A stretch of DNA of 64,000 nt from Phascolomyces articulosus (GCA_025677815.1 JAIXMP010000009.1:1-64000); one strand, 5' to 3'; shown: positions 46,917 through 60,143, counted from the stretch's first letter. Program-made: numbers and translations. Notes: a model not told the origin generated them from the sequence alone.

Positions 46917-49765
46917 TTAACGAGAACTACGCATATTGTACTCGTGAGGGATATCATCATTATGTTCCAATGTCTTGGCCATGAAGCCCATAAATCGTTC
47001 ACCATATTCCAATGGTTTCACTGCAGAGATTTGATGTTTATCTTGCGTCATGGACTTGAAGAAATGTTCAGATTTCTTCTTTGAATCATACGGTGTCAAG
47101 ATATCAATAATACCCATATAGTAAAGAGCAGATGTGGGACGGTCTTCTTCATTAGTGGATTGGAAACCACCTTCATCAGAATAAAAGGCACAATTTCGAC
47201 GTCTATTGAAAAAAAAAATAGCGTGAGGTTTTTTTTGGGGGGGAGGAAGGAAAAAGTAGAGTCATTTAGTATGATGATTATTTGAATGGGATCATAAACG
47301 AATTAAAAAAACGTACTCATGGAAGGTATCATCAGGAAGTGCAGAAGAATCCAATCGTTCAGGGTTTGTTTGAGCAATGGCTTTACGAACAACTTGAGCC
47401 TTGGTTTGACGTCGTTTCAACATGGATGCACGACGTTCAGCACGTTTTGTATCAGGCTGATAAAAATAGATATCATAATGATGAGTTTCATATATTTCTT
47501 TTCTGGGATATTCATCATGATATATATTAATAGAGAATAAGATACCCTACCTGGAAAAGTTGAAGGGTCGAGTCACGAATATTTTCCTTATTACCACGAA
47601 CCATGTTATGGATACCAATGAGCAAACTGTAATCCATAATGTTGAGGCGGACAAGAAGCTTAATTAAAATAATAAATAACCAGAGTCAGCAAAAATAAGG
47701 GAGAGAGACGTAAAGGGGGGGGTTTGCATTGTTTTAAACTTTTTTTTTACCTTCACATCACGCATAAGTTGGCTCACAAACAATTTGCGTTTTTGAGGAC
47801 CTAATTGTAACTTTTGTTTATTCTTTTCAAAGTTCAAATCTTTCATGACAGCATTCTTTGACTTTTTAATTTCGGCATCTGGAAGCAAACGACCAATGAT
47901 GGAACCCTATGATAGTTAATACAGAGCTTAGTTTTGCCTCTTTCAATTGTATCTGGTAGAATAGAAAAGAACAGGATATAACTTACCTTGAGATCATAAG
48001 TCTCATGAATATCCTGAAATAAACCGGTTAATAGTTTTTAGTAATTCCAAAAATAAACAATTTATTATACAACACACAATCATAACCAAGATAAAATAAA
48101 TGGATGATATATAGATAAATACCTTATTCGGGGGAAACACGTTGCCCATGACAACAAAATGAATCTTGCGACCGCGGGGTTGCTTGACACGATGTAAACC
48201 ATAGTAACGGCAAAGAAGTGTATCTGGATTATTCAATACATGCTAATGTTGTTTGTTTTCCATATTTTCAATCGGTTAGTTTTTAATTCGTTAAACAATG
48301 TTTTATTATTATTATCCATATCACAAGACACAACAATGTAAGCCTTGGCAATAATTTTCCCTCCTTTACACGCTCAAAGAAAAAAGATATAGTTTCTTAC
48401 AGAATGATAATCTTTTAAAATCTTGCGTAGGTATTTGTGCTCAGCATGATGAATAGTCTTGATAATGAAACGATAATCGCGTGAATAGTAAAAGAAACTA
48501 CCACTTTTACCAGGAGATCCAAGTTCAGAAAGAATATATTTACTTGTTAAAGATACCTAATAAGATATTTTCATAGCATTTTTGAATAGTGATGATTGGT
48601 TTCATGTTAAAAAAAATAATGTTTATTACAGAGGTGAAGTGCCTTTGTTTTTTGTTTTGTTTCTTTTGATCATTTACCAAGTAGTCAGCTGGATCGATGC
48701 CGAATTGTTCACGTAACTGACGAAAGGCCCAGGGTGCATAATCCTTGAATTTGAAATCATATTTAGCACCTGGTGTTAATTCATCACCGTTTCTATAATT
48801 ATTATTTTTTTAAGAAAAAAAGACCGTCAATCATCAATGTCAATATATATGCACATCCTAGCAACCAAAGTTGTTTTCAATAAAGAAAAAACATACACGT
48901 TAAAGACAAGTTTATGTGCACCAGCGAAATCTTCATCTGTCAATACACGATTTGGTTTGGCGCACACACGACCAACGGCAATACGGATACCAGTCAACAT
49001 GTTATACATCAAGACATAATTCTTGTGATGCTTATCTATTCGAGTACCGACCATGACCCGGTCTTCTTCTTTATCATCATCTTGTCGTCGTGAAAGTCGT
49101 TTAAATGCTCGACGTCTTGCTGATAGTTCTTTTTGAAACTCTTCCGAAATAGTCACTTCTTGAATCTTTTTTTGTTTTCTTCCAGCATGACCGGTTGTAT
49201 GATGGCGTGCGAGTGAACGGCTGCTTCCAGAAGCAATCATCATCACATCGCTCTCGTTATTTTTATTAATGGATTGTTGTGTCGAGTGTCGTTTCAACTG
49301 TACAGCAGTGTCTTCATCAGGGACAATGGGGTCATCAAGACTTAATTCGTCATTGTCATGTTGGTCAAGCGAAGAAAATTGGGAATCTTGTTTCGCATTT
49401 CTTAAATGAGTCGATGATGGTACAACAGACGTGGTGAATGAACGTTTGGACGATAAGGCAGAGGATGAATGGGGGAGAGAGCGTTGATTCATTATGGGTA
49501 TAGGTGTAGCAGGTGGTGATAGATCGACAGGCGACTGTGTGCCGTCTTCTTGAAACACTCGCAAGCTCTCGGCTGATCCCGGGGGGTCAACTAGAGGGCC
49601 TGCTTGGTATAAGGACTGCGGCGTGTTGGCGGCAACACCTGGTTGTGCAAATGTACCAGTGTATGCTTGACGGTCAGAATGAAGTATAATTTCTTTTTTA
49701 GAGTTGTAAAATTCGGGTTGTTGATGTTGTTCAAATGTAGGAGGAGGAGAAGCTGCACTCGTCAT
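46917..49765 (-). CDS. MSS4: Phosphatidylinositol-4-phosphate 5-kinase (Mss4-type), 9 exons, 658 aa
   Basis: Exons on the minus strand: 49765-48897, 48792-48678, 48556-48401, 48242-48123, 48013-47987, 47906-47751, 47658-47551, 47456-47317, 47202-46917. It makes PI(4,5)P2 at the plasma membrane, driving actin and cell-wall signalling. The first about 230 residues are Ser/Pro/Gln-rich and probably disordered. The catalytic core begins with the [12 protein letters not shown] block and shows [34 protein letters not shown] (phosphate-binding loop and Lys), [23 protein letters not shown] and the specificity loop [23 protein letters not shown] with its IIDILTPYD metal-binding Asp. Length is shorter than yeast Mss4 but normal for filamentous fungi. 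No odd residue was seen in the motifs. Confidence 0.94.
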
Positions 49766-50294
49766 TGAGGAATTTTATTATAATAAAAAAAAAAGTTACA
49801 AGTTCCTTTTTGTTAAGGGGTGAGAAAAGAAGAAAAAAAAGGAGGAACGAAAAAAAAAAGAGAACGAAAAAAAAAAGACAACAGCAAGCACACCCATTTG
49901 CATCAGCCTATTTAATAAGGTAAAAATAGTTTTAACTCAATAAATTTGATGGTGACACAAAGACAAAGGGTATTTCCATATAAAGTGAACATTGGTGCAG
50001 GTCAATACTCAAATTTGGTGAATAAATCGAGGATAAATGGGAAGAAGTAGATGCAAGAAGAAATAATTTATAAACAAACAATTTATACATAAAGAAGCCA
50101 ATGGAAGATAGGGAAAGATTATTGCAACTGCTTGGAGAGATAAGATCAGCATCAAACATTACCTTCTTTATTCTGTTATTTATGATATCAGTGCATAGTA
50201 ACAACACAACAAATTGATTACGATGAAACCTATTATGCGTGAATAACCAATCATTTATAATTTTCTTAATAGGAGTAAATAAGATTCAGCCAAT
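49766..50294. promoter_or_regulatory. PIP5K promoter region
   Basis: Upstream DNA of the PIP5K gene with purine runs (A-rich with GGA) directly before its start. An open frame on the minus strand at 49932-50207 has no features. The far end borders the ACAD relic. Confidence 0.4.
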
Positions 50295-50755
50295 TTACTC
50301 ATCCGCATAATGAAAAAGTACGAGCACTCGTATATATAAGAGGAGGATGATCTAATAAAGAAATAGTTGCTTCACCATGAACTTACATATGACGCGATCA
50401 ATAACACGACGCAGCATATTGTTGAAAGCAGAAATCTATAAATACAATGAATTGATTCAAGTCATTTTTTTTTAAAAAAAATGATATCATATTTCTTTTT
50501 GTTACTATTATTGTTGTTAGTGATATTAACCTCAGCCATATTAATTTCATTCATGGCGGCGCCCATAGTCTCAGCCTCATCCATTTTTTTGTGCAGCTTC
50601 CAAAGATAAAGAAACCTGATTGGTTGACTCTATATGTAATATTGAGCAATATATCTGTCATGTTTAGCCAAACTCATACCTATGGTACATCAACAAGGGG
50701 TCAATGGCTCTTGTAGTCATTAATTTAAATATTCTCTGAGCCAGGTCATATAAGG
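50295..50755 (-). pseudogene. Decayed copy of the ACAD10/11-like gene
   Basis: Three stretches match the intact gene at 52099-54048 in order and strand. Near 50300-50334 the relic matches the segment coding RYADG...(52219 onward), with an extra base. At 50394-50438 it matches the start of exon 7, including its acceptor. From about 50533 to 50755 it matches exon 6 along nearly its whole length, with scattered changes and indels. The exon 6 donor is lost and the frame is broken. Between them lies the remnant of intron 6. Exons 1-5 could not be traced with confidence in 50.8-52.1 kb. Confidence 0.7.
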
Positions 50756-52098
50756 TACCGATAATTATATATAAAATGGGGTTTTATTAAGTCTGATATC
50801 TATACTATATTAAGATACTATTATATTCACTGCAATGGTGTCATATGATAGATCACAGTCTTGGTATAATAAGAGGTGGTCTATATAATCCTCCGTGCTT
50901 TAATTGCTATGTACGAATTATAGCTTGAGTCGCGATACCTTTAAGTCGTTCATGAGGCATTTTAGCAAACAAATGTAAGTCAAAACATGCGTTACTCCAT
51001 TATGAGCCTGGTTGACTGGCTTTTGTACTATGGGATGATGGTATTCCATTTGCTGTTGTTGACGGATATGGATGGGACCCCACATATATTCGATAAAACT
51101 CTACAATATACTTAAGTTTATTTCAGGCCAGCTAGTGAACATCCTAGTTCGTGTTTCCCAGTAATGAGTTGGAAGTTAAAAGTGAGCCATAATTTGAAAG
51201 CGAGTCATCATTTATGAATATGAGCTAAAGTTGGGTTACGTACAATTCGATAATTTGGCTCGTACCAAACAATTTTCAGCTATCAAATAATAAAAATGAA
51301 TACCAAAATATATTTACTGTTGAAAAAAAAACCAGCAGTACTACCGACATCATTTTTTCTCTGTCATATAGCCTACCTCAAACGTCAGAAAATATTTAAG
51401 TTGTTTACTTCTTGGTAGCAAAGCTCAACGTCACTTCCATGCATCGCTGCAAGGGAACTAGAAAATAACAAGGAGTGGCCCCTGAAATTTTCACTTCGGC
51501 GAGGGAGTGCAACTTCCTATGCTGTATATAACTTTCACAAAATGTATGTGTTTATATATATATATATATTATTTATTTGAAAAGTGGGTATGACTATTGA
51601 TACTAGATACAAAAAAATATTGGGGGTACATAATACTATACTAATTGGAATAAGTGTTGTGCCGAAGAAAAGCTGTAAAAAAAACCATAATCCTTTTGTT
51701 CGTATAGTTCTGTAACTATTAGTATCTTTGGTTAGTGTGTCGGTATGGACCATGTTATAGTGCAAACCATCCTTTAATTATAAGTTTATGTGTCGAAGTA
51801 ATAATAGATAGTTAGTAGCGGAAGGAGATACATCATATGGCATAATAGAGTGGATATCTTTCCTTTTCGTTTAATGTCACTAGTCATCTTCGCCATTTAT
51901 AAAACAAAGACTAAATAGGATAATAAGTTTATACAAAAGAAAAAAAAATGTGTTTATATAATATAGTAATGGAACAAGAAAAAAAAATTAAAATACGTTG
52001 GGTGGAAATAAATTATACATGTATAAACAGATTCCATATTGTCTTTTATACAGAAACAACAAAACTATTTTTTTGGTGTGAGGGTGGAGGTGGGATAT
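50756..52098. other. Intergenic region downstream of the ACAD gene
   Basis: May contain further decayed parts of the ACAD copy, but I could not align them. It holds a (TA)n tract at about 51553-51570 and A-rich runs near 51940-51990. No intact gene is seen. Confidence 0.4.
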
Positions 52099-52757
52099 TT
52101 AGAGCTTAGAAATTAATTCTTCACTCTTGGCCTTTTGTTCCTTCATCTTTTGAACAATTTCAGCAGCTCTCTTTAATTCACTTTTACCAAGTTGGTTACG
52201 GTGAACCTCATCAGGGCCATCAGCATAACGCAAGGTACGAGCACTGGCATAAAAGTGTGCGAGAGGGAAATCTTGTGAAATACCAGCAGCACCGTGGGCT
52301 TGCATAGCACGATCAAGCACACGAAGCAACATGTTGGGAGCAGCAATCTATCATTAAAAGGCAATTATTATAAGTTATTTTGTTCCTCTTCGCACGAATA
52401 TGCCCCCTTCCCCTCGAGTTTCTTGGTTTTTTTTTTTTTTTATAAATGCAAACATACTTTTGCCATACTGATTTCCTTCATAGCACCCTTTGCCTTGGCT
52501 TCGTCAATCTTTTGTGCGGCGTTCAAGACCAAGAAACGAGCTTGATCGATTTCAATACGGGATTGGGCAATATCAGCAACAACAGTACCGTGTTCAGACA
52601 AACCCTTACCAAAAGTGCGACGGGAAGGATCAGTAACACGAGCAATCATTAATTCCAAACCACGTTCACTCATACCAATACATCTCATACTAGAACAATA
52701 ACACCAAGTTGATATTAGTAAAAAAAAAAAAGTAGGATGTTGCCTCATCTTATTGTC

Positions 52758-52789
<32 letters not shown>

Positions 52790-54048
52790 AGTAAATCTTA
52801 CCAGTGGTGGATACGGCCGGGACCAAGACGACCTTGAATGACTTCGAAACCACGACCTTCACCCAAGACAATGTTTTCAACAGGGACACGGACATCCTTG
52901 AAGATAAGTTCCATATGGCCTTCAGGTGCATCATCATAACCAAAGACTTGCATAGGACGAACAACAGTAATGCCGGGGGTATCAGCAGGAACAATAACCA
53001 AACTTTGTTGTCTGTGGCGATTAGTGTTATCAGGATCGGTCTTACCCATTACCAAGTAGACAGCGCAACGAGGATCACCAGCACCACTGTTTTTTTTAAA
53101 AAAAAAAAGGATCAAAAAACCAGTTTTCTCTTTCATTTTTTCCCTTTTCATTATCATTATTATTACAATCAAAAACTAACCTGATCCACCACTTGCGACC
53201 ATTAATGACATATTCGTTACCCTCACGACGGATATTGGTTTCAATGTTGGTAGCATCAGAGGAAGCAACCAAAGGTTCAGTCATGGCAAAAGCAGAACGG
53301 ATCTTACCATTGAGAAGGGGAACCAACCACTTGTCCTTTTGTGCTTGCGTACCATACTTGGCAAATACTTCCATGTTACCAGTATCAGGAGCAGAGCAGT
53401 TCATGGCTTCAGGCATGATACGGATGGCCTTACCACTTAATTCGGCTAATTACATCATTAAAATATATAATTATTAATATGGAATTCAATGATCCATATC
53501 AACCATTCCATTTTCCTCAGTCTTTATCATAGTATACACTCTCAGTGGGTCAAAAATTTACCAATCAAACCATATTCAACGTTAGTAAGACCAGCACCAT
53601 AAGCACCATATTCAACACCCAAGAAAAGGTTCCAAAGACCGAGGGAACGAGCCTTTGCCTTTAAATCTTCCATGACTTGGGGAATAACCTGATAAAAATA
53701 AACTAATTGAATATTCATCATACTATATTTATGTATGACCTAATAGTCATAACATCCTCTTCCTCTGTTTTTCAACAAGTAACTCACCTTCCAGCGGTCT
53801 TCACCCTTGCCCATTTGCATGTTGTAAATTCTTTCAGCGGGAATACAGTCATTCTAAATAAACAACACAATCATTATAAAAAAAAAAACGTTAAACACCA
53901 ACGTTCATATGAAAAACTTAGAGACAATAAAGTTCGAATATAAAATATGTTTTTGTATATATACCTCAAGGAAATCCTTTGCCTTGGCATAAAGATCTTG
54001 GAATTTAGGGGACAACTTTGTAATGTCGACAATGGAGTTGGTGGCCAT
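52099..54048 (-). CDS. Acyl-CoA dehydrogenase, ACAD10/11-like, peroxisomal type, 7 exons, 435 aa
   Basis: Exons on the minus strand: 54048-53965, 53853-53788, 53688-53562, 53445-53181, 53086-52802, 52689-52458, 52347-52099. The FAD-dependent acyl-CoA dehydrogenase fold is shown by [39 protein letters not shown]...[63 protein letters not shown] and [10 protein letters not shown]. These match ACAD10/11, which handle long, branched or 4-hydroxy acyl-CoAs, more than the MCAD/SCAD groups. The last three residues are SKL, a canonical PTS1 signal, so the protein should act in peroxisomes. The N-terminal kinase-like domain of animal ACAD10/11 is absent. A decayed copy lies just downstream. Confidence 0.92.
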
Positions 54049-54564
54049 GATGTGTGTATAAGAGATATATATGTGTTGAGCGTATAAAAAAAAGAAAAAA
54101 GAAAACCTTTTGACAAGTGTGAAAATGAAATGGCGTATTATATATAAATTAGAAAATCGGGAGTTGGAAACTCTCTCACACACAGCAATTTTGCTTACTA
54201 CTGCAAATTACAACAACTGTTCAAACTTCCCCGCACCCATTTCATGACCTGAAGTTGAAAATCCTAATAGAGTTCGCATAAATAATATTTGGCTAAATCG
54301 TATGATGGAAGAGGAGGTTTAATTCCAAACCACATATAACCATGACAACATAAAAGTTTGCCCATATTTAGCAATTACTGGATTATATTTCTATAATATA
54401 TATGATGATTTATTATATTAAAATATTATGATGATTATATAAAAACAATATATAAAAAATTGATGTGTGTCGGTCATCATACATTGAAAGATCTTTTTTG
54501 GTATTTTCTTTCTCTTTTTTAGCTGATATATAATTCCAAGATATAAATCAAACTTGAATATGGA
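54049..54564. other. Intergenic: ACAD promoter and 3' flank of the SYLF-SH3 gene
   Basis: The ACAD promoter should lie in the first 200 nt. AT-rich; no gene seen. Confidence 0.45.
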
Positions 54565-56504
54565 TCACTGAAGTTGGACATAATTTGCGGGGAACTATTA
54601 TTGATATAAAAGTACACATAATTAGTCAACTTGAATTGATAACGTAATAAACCTGTCAGCAACAATAATAATGAATCCACTTACAATGCCTTTTCTTCCT
54701 CCGATAGTACCAGTCCACCAATCGTCCTGACTATCACTCTTTTCAACAATGGTGATCACATCACCTTCACGGAAACTAAGATCCCCTCCTTGCTCCCCAT
54801 TAAAGTCGTACAAAGCGCGTGCAGTTGGTACATTGGGTTTTCGACTAGGTGGAGGAGGTGGAGGTGCACGCATGGCAGGTGCTGATGGTGTAGGCGGCTT
54901 GTATCCACCCCCATTATTGTTATATCCCATAGGAGAAGGTGGTGTAGGTGTATGATACTGTTGCTGTTGTTGATAATTATATCCTGTAGGTTTAGGTTGT
55001 GTAGGAGGAGGTGTATTTTGATAAGGTGGAGGAGCACCACCACCGCTAGCAGAACTAGGCGTGGATCCAAATTGTCCACTTCCACGTGGGTTAGGTGGTT
55101 GTCTTAAATGACCCGGGGCCGAAATATTCGAACTCTTGAAAGTTTGTGATCTTGTAACAGATGACGATCCAGTAGAAGAAGCATCCTCATCCAAACTACT
55201 ACGAGAATAAGCAGCACCCAAGTTACCCAATGTATGAAATTTGGCATTCAACGCACGATAAAGAGCATCGGCTTCCGTAGGGGGAGGTACTGAACCATTC
55301 AATAATTCTTTCGCGCTCACTTTTTTTCCATAAAACTTTTCATTCGCATCACTTCGTGTGACAATAACGGATCCTTCAAGAGACACACCAGCAAATAATC
55401 CTTTGGTTTTACTATAAGAATAAACGGCCGAAATATGCTTCAAACTGGCGGTACCTGCCGCTTCAGCATTTCGACCTAGTGGGCCAGCAGCCACTATGAT
55501 AATAAAAGTTCCGCCCCAGATTTTTTTTTTCAGTCAAATTCTTCTTTTGGGTAAAAAATCTCGGTGCTTCAGGTTGAACCCCAACTTCCGTCTATTTTTA
55601 TCCTTTTTTGTATTGTTCTTTATGCAAATAGTTTGTTGATGACTTACCAGAAATATTGCCTCCCAAAGTAACATTGCCAAATTGACTAAAGGTTTTTACA
55701 GCTTCTTTTGTGTTTAAGACCATGACAAAATCTGTCAATTCAGCACCCACCATACCACCAGCACCCGCGCCTGCCGTTCCAATTGCGGATGGTGCAGACC
55801 ACGCTATGTTTTTTTTATAAAAAAGTGGATGTAAGTATTTTGCTTTTTTCATTCTGGTTTTTTCCCACCCTTTTTTCTTTTTTTTTTTTCATTTTATCCA
55901 CTCTTCAAACCAACAAGAAAAAAAGCTTACAATTATCAGGTAATCTAATGAAAAAGAAATAACGGTTGATAAAGGGAGGGGGAATATATTAATATAGATA
56001 AAAATACTAAAAATAGGCAGTTGCTCTCATTCTTTTTTCTAACTATTGAATTCCTAAATTTATATACCTAGCCACAACTAAACCTGAACCAGCTCTACCA
56101 CTGAATAGGAAACCCGCCTTAAGAACAGTGAGGATTGCCAAGCCTTGCGCTTTTTCCAAGATATTAGCTGGAATGGCTTTATCAAGACCTTGTCCAGGAT
56201 CTAGTTAATATTTCATCAAGTCAGCTCATTAGGCATTGCGTATTTAGGTAATAAGATTGCTAATGATTCTATTTTTCTTCTTCTTACCAACAAAACTATT
56301 CAAAATCTTGGCTGCTTTTTTACATTCGTCTATTTCATTATTAAATCATTATTTTTAATATAAGCAGGAATGAAATAGATTGATTATCCGTTTTACGACA
56401 ACAATGGATCCACATCCCTCTCCCCAGGGACTTTGCTATTTACCTCTAAGATTACTAGGTATAGGAGAGTTAAATGAAGAAGTAGCACTTTTTAATTTAT
56501 TCAT
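54565..56504 (-). CDS. SYLF-SH3 actin-patch protein (Ysc84/Lsb3-like), 7 exons, 414 aa
   Basis: Exons on the minus strand: 56504-56444, 56329-56288, 56200-56068, 55944-55931, 55803-55648, 55493-54685, 54594-54565. The N-terminal SYLF domain has NSPIPSNLR, DECKKAAKILNSFVDP, PANILEKAQGLAILTVLKAGFLFSGR, GSGLVVARLPDN, WSAPSAIGTAGAGAGGMVGAELTDFVMVLN and the VAAGPLGRNAEA loop. It binds phosphoinositides and actin filaments. A Pro/Gly/Gln linker follows, then a C-terminal SH3 domain: ARALYDFNGEQGGDLSFREGDVI, DDWWTGTIGGRKGI and FPANYVQL. Exon 7 supplies only FPANYVQLQ and a stop, completing the SH3 fold. In yeast Ysc84 works with Las17/WASP at endocytic patches. Exon 4 is only 14 nt. Confidence 0.93.
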
Positions 56505-57522
56505 GATGGGGTATTTTTTTTCTTGTTATTTTTTTCAATTGGAATGTGTATATTTTGTAAAAAAAGAAAATAACAAAAGGGAAAGAACGAACTATATATA
56601 TATATAAAAAGGCGCCTTTTGCATAAAGGGATTAATTTCCCCAATATGATGTAATTTAGGTCTCAGGCTTACCTTTTCTCTAGTCTACTATGCGTTAGAC
56701 TATAAAAAATCCATAGGCTAGTAGTAGTAGTAGTATAAATATTATAGACTATAATAAAGGGTATATATTTTGGCAAACTAGTTTCAGAATAAACGCAATG
56801 TTTTTGATATTTTGAAGAGTTATTGTACTATACATATAACAAAAAGAAGGAAGAAGTATTATAGTATTAACACGAACTTCTTAACTTCAAATTTGATTGG
56901 CTGAGAAAAAGCATACATACATTCAGAAAAGCAAGATTGGTCGCATTTTGAGTCTTTTCGTTTTCAACTGCTAAAAAACAGTTGTTTATTATAACACTGG
57001 TGCTTGTTATTCATTCAAAAAAGTAACATACACATCCATTCATCATTTACCAAAAGCATTCTTAATTAACATTCAAACATACTTTGATCTTTATTATATA
57101 TATTTTGTGTTATTATTATTGAAATTTTATTATTCTATATTTGATTTATAATTAATTCCCCCCCCCTTTTCAACTTATTTTTTTTTCCAATATGGCTTCC
57201 TGCAACATTACCCTCTTTTAAGTAATGGAGTTATTATTTCTCATACCATTATCATTATTATTCACCATCCAATTCCTCGGCACGTTTGTGGCTCCTATTC
57301 AAAGACTCTTTTTGTTTTACTATTACGACGACGACTATTCTATTTTCAATACTTGGATATTCTATTACACCATTCTTGTGTATTATCTCACTGATAACAA
57401 TAACGATTATAAACGACAACAGCAACCCTTGTATGATAAATTTCATACGGTTATCACCACCATTTATCCATATACAACCACCATTAAAAAGAGAAAAAAA
57501 TTAATTTTCGATATTTATTACG
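56505..57522. promoter_or_regulatory. Divergent intergenic region, SYLF-SH3 / RING protein
   Basis: About 1 kb between opposed start codons. An ATG at 57225 opens a 129-codon frame that overlaps the RING start in another frame; its product is rich in Phe/Tyr/Leu and is probably not a protein, though it could act as an upstream ORF if the leader is that long. Confidence 0.45.
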
Positions 57523-59942
57523 ATGAACGCCAATGCGCAAGCCTTTGTGCCTTCTTCTACAGGCACTCCCAACCCTACTTTAGACGCCAAATTGAACAAT
57601 CCTCCCCTTCGTGACACTATCCATACGAAAAAATCGAGACCACCTAAACAACAATCAATAACTCAACAGAAACAGCAACAGCGTCGTTCTCATTCAACTC
57701 AACAACATTCTCAACAACAACAACACTTTCAGAATTCATCTCAGAATAAACAAAAGCATCCAAACCAACGAAATCGATCATCGCGAGGTGGTCAACCAGT
57801 ATCACGTAAAAGTAATGATACTACTTCTGTTGTTGTTGCTGCTGCGGAAATAAACAAGCAGGTAAATAAAAAAAATTTTGAAACTGTGAGGAAAATATAA
57901 TAAAAAAGGGGACCTGGGAACCTCCCCACGCAGACACATCAAATATGTATCACTTGCTAAAAAAATATTGTTATATTTGGGAATCTGTAATAGTCAGAAG
58001 AACCTTCGGTGGATAAAAAGGGTCGTGTATCCTTGAATCATTTACTTAACTTTTCATTTCCAGAACGTCGAGCACCTCCACCTTCTTACCATCCACGACG
58101 CAGCAATAAATCATCCGCAGTCACTCCCTCACCTTATAACAAGGAACGATTCGTCAATGCCAATTTCCGATTTCTAGTTAACCCTTTGAACGACTATGCA
58201 TTTCATCTTGCGGATCCAGATAGTAACTTTGATTGGACTGATATTGAACAAGTCTTAATTTCAGCCACAGGACAAGTGCCTACTTGTCCTATTTGTTTAT
58301 CCCCTCCAACAGCTGCGCGTGTTACCAAATGTGGTCATACCTTTTGTTTGCCTTGCATTTTACATTATCTCGAACTACGTGACAATCCAAAGAAACAATG
58401 GCGTAAATGTCCTATTTGTTGGGACCCAGTGTATGAACGTGATTTTAAACCTGTTCAGATTTTGCATACTTCGGCTGTGGAAGAACGACAAGGGAAAAAT
58501 ACAGCTATGATTACAGAAGGGGATAAGGTGGAGATGGCTTTGGTCATGCGTACTAATGGATCCACATTGGCATTACCTGTCTCTGCTTCTTGGCCAGTAC
58601 CCGATGCTGTTGTGGATGCTTATCTCAAGCCAGGAACCCCTGTGATGCCTTGGCATTTTACACCCTATGCAATGCAATTTTCAAGATTTATGTTGGCAGG
58701 ACCGGATTATTTGTCAACGGAATACGGACGAGATCGACAAGGATTGATGGAGGCTATGAAGGAAGCAAAGGAATGGAATTTGGTGGAGGAAATTCCATTT
58801 ATTCAACGTGCCATGATTCAAGTGGATGAAAAGATGGCAGAACTTCGTTTGCAAAATACCAAGCAAGTGGAATTAGCCATGCATACAGCTGAAATGCTGT
58901 TTGATACCGTTACAGCTGTACAAAACGATGGATTGATTAAGAGAAAATCAGCTTCATCTCCAAAGGAACAAAAAGTGGATCCATTAGGTGAGAAAAGACA
59001 GGAAATTTCAGAAAAGAAGGAAGCGGAAGAAATACCAATGGCGTATCAACACCTTCATTTCCAACGAGCAGGTGAAGATACTCATGACAATGATGATCAA
59101 CATCAGCAGCAACAAAAGGAAAAGTCAGATAGCCATCCAAAACACAAGTCAAATGGCAGCAGAGGAGGACCTGTTGCCGATTATTATTTCTTCCAAGCAG
59201 CAGACGGACAACATGTCTATTTACATCCATTAGATGTACGTGTTTTAAAACACGAATATGGTGACTTTGAACGTTTTCCTCATCATTTACAAGTCTGTGT
59301 AGAAGGTGTAGAAGAAACGACCATGACGGAAGAAGTACGTAAACGATTCAAATACTTGAGTCATTTACCCTTGGCATGTGATGTGACATTTTTAGAGGTG
59401 GATTTGAAAAAACTTGTTTCCGATGGCACTTCAAAGGCATTCAGCAGTAAGTTCTCTTTTTTTAACATTGAAAAAAGATAGAAGGATCAACAGAATTCCT
59501 AGACGATAGAAAGGAATATTAAATATGGATTTGTTTGTTTTGTCTTGTTCATTGCATAGATGAATTGAAGATGAGAGCCAAGAAAAAACAAGATAGGGTT
59601 CGACGTGAAGAAAAGAGTCGTAAAGCCATGGAAGCTCGTCAAAAGAAAGAACAAAAGAGTCGAGATGCAAACAATCGACATATCATGGAAAGTGATCCCT
59701 TCTTTTTCCATAATCCACAAGCAGATCAAGAAAATGAAGCTATGCTTGCCAAGGCGATTTCTGAATCGGCCAAAGAACAACAAGAACAACGAGCAAAAGA
59801 ACAAGGTCCTAAAACAGTTTGGGGAACGCGCGCCGTTGCATCCTCCTCATCCCAAGAAGCAGAAGCAGGACCAAGTGAATGGGCGGACCATATCGTAGTT
59901 ACAACGAAGAAGAAAAAGAGTAAGCACAAGCAAAAGAAATAA
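57523..59942 (+). CDS. RING-finger protein, RNF10/Mag2-like, 3 exons, 724 aa
   Basis: Exons: 57523-57861, 57994-59446, 59560-59942. The Gln/Ser/Asn-rich N-terminus is followed by RFLVNPLNDYAFHLADPDSNFDWTDIEQV, a block typical of RNF10/Mag2. The RING finger follows: CPICLSPPTAARVTKCGHTFCLPCILHYL...KCPICWDP, with C3HC4 spacing. Further on lie FLAGPDYL-like and FFQAADGQHVYLHPLDVRVLKHEYG blocks, and a Lys/Glu-rich coiled coil with a very basic C-terminal end (KKKKSKHKQKK). RNF10/Mag2 are E3 ligases that ubiquitylate 40S subunits (uS3/uS5) during ribosome quality control. The basic tail would suit ribosome or RNA contact, which is inference. Confidence 0.9.
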
Positions 59943-60143
59943 ACAATTGTAAATCCAACGTCCTTTTTTTTCGGAAACATACAACAATAAATGTCAAAAA
60001 AAGAACCTGGTTGTGTTTCTTATTTTTTTCGGTTTTATCCTTTTCCTTTTTTCTTGATTTTCAACCTCTTTATCCCTTCCTCCCGCCTTTCTTTCTCTCT
60101 CTCTCTTTTTTTATTGTTCAACATTATCTTATTATAATAATAA

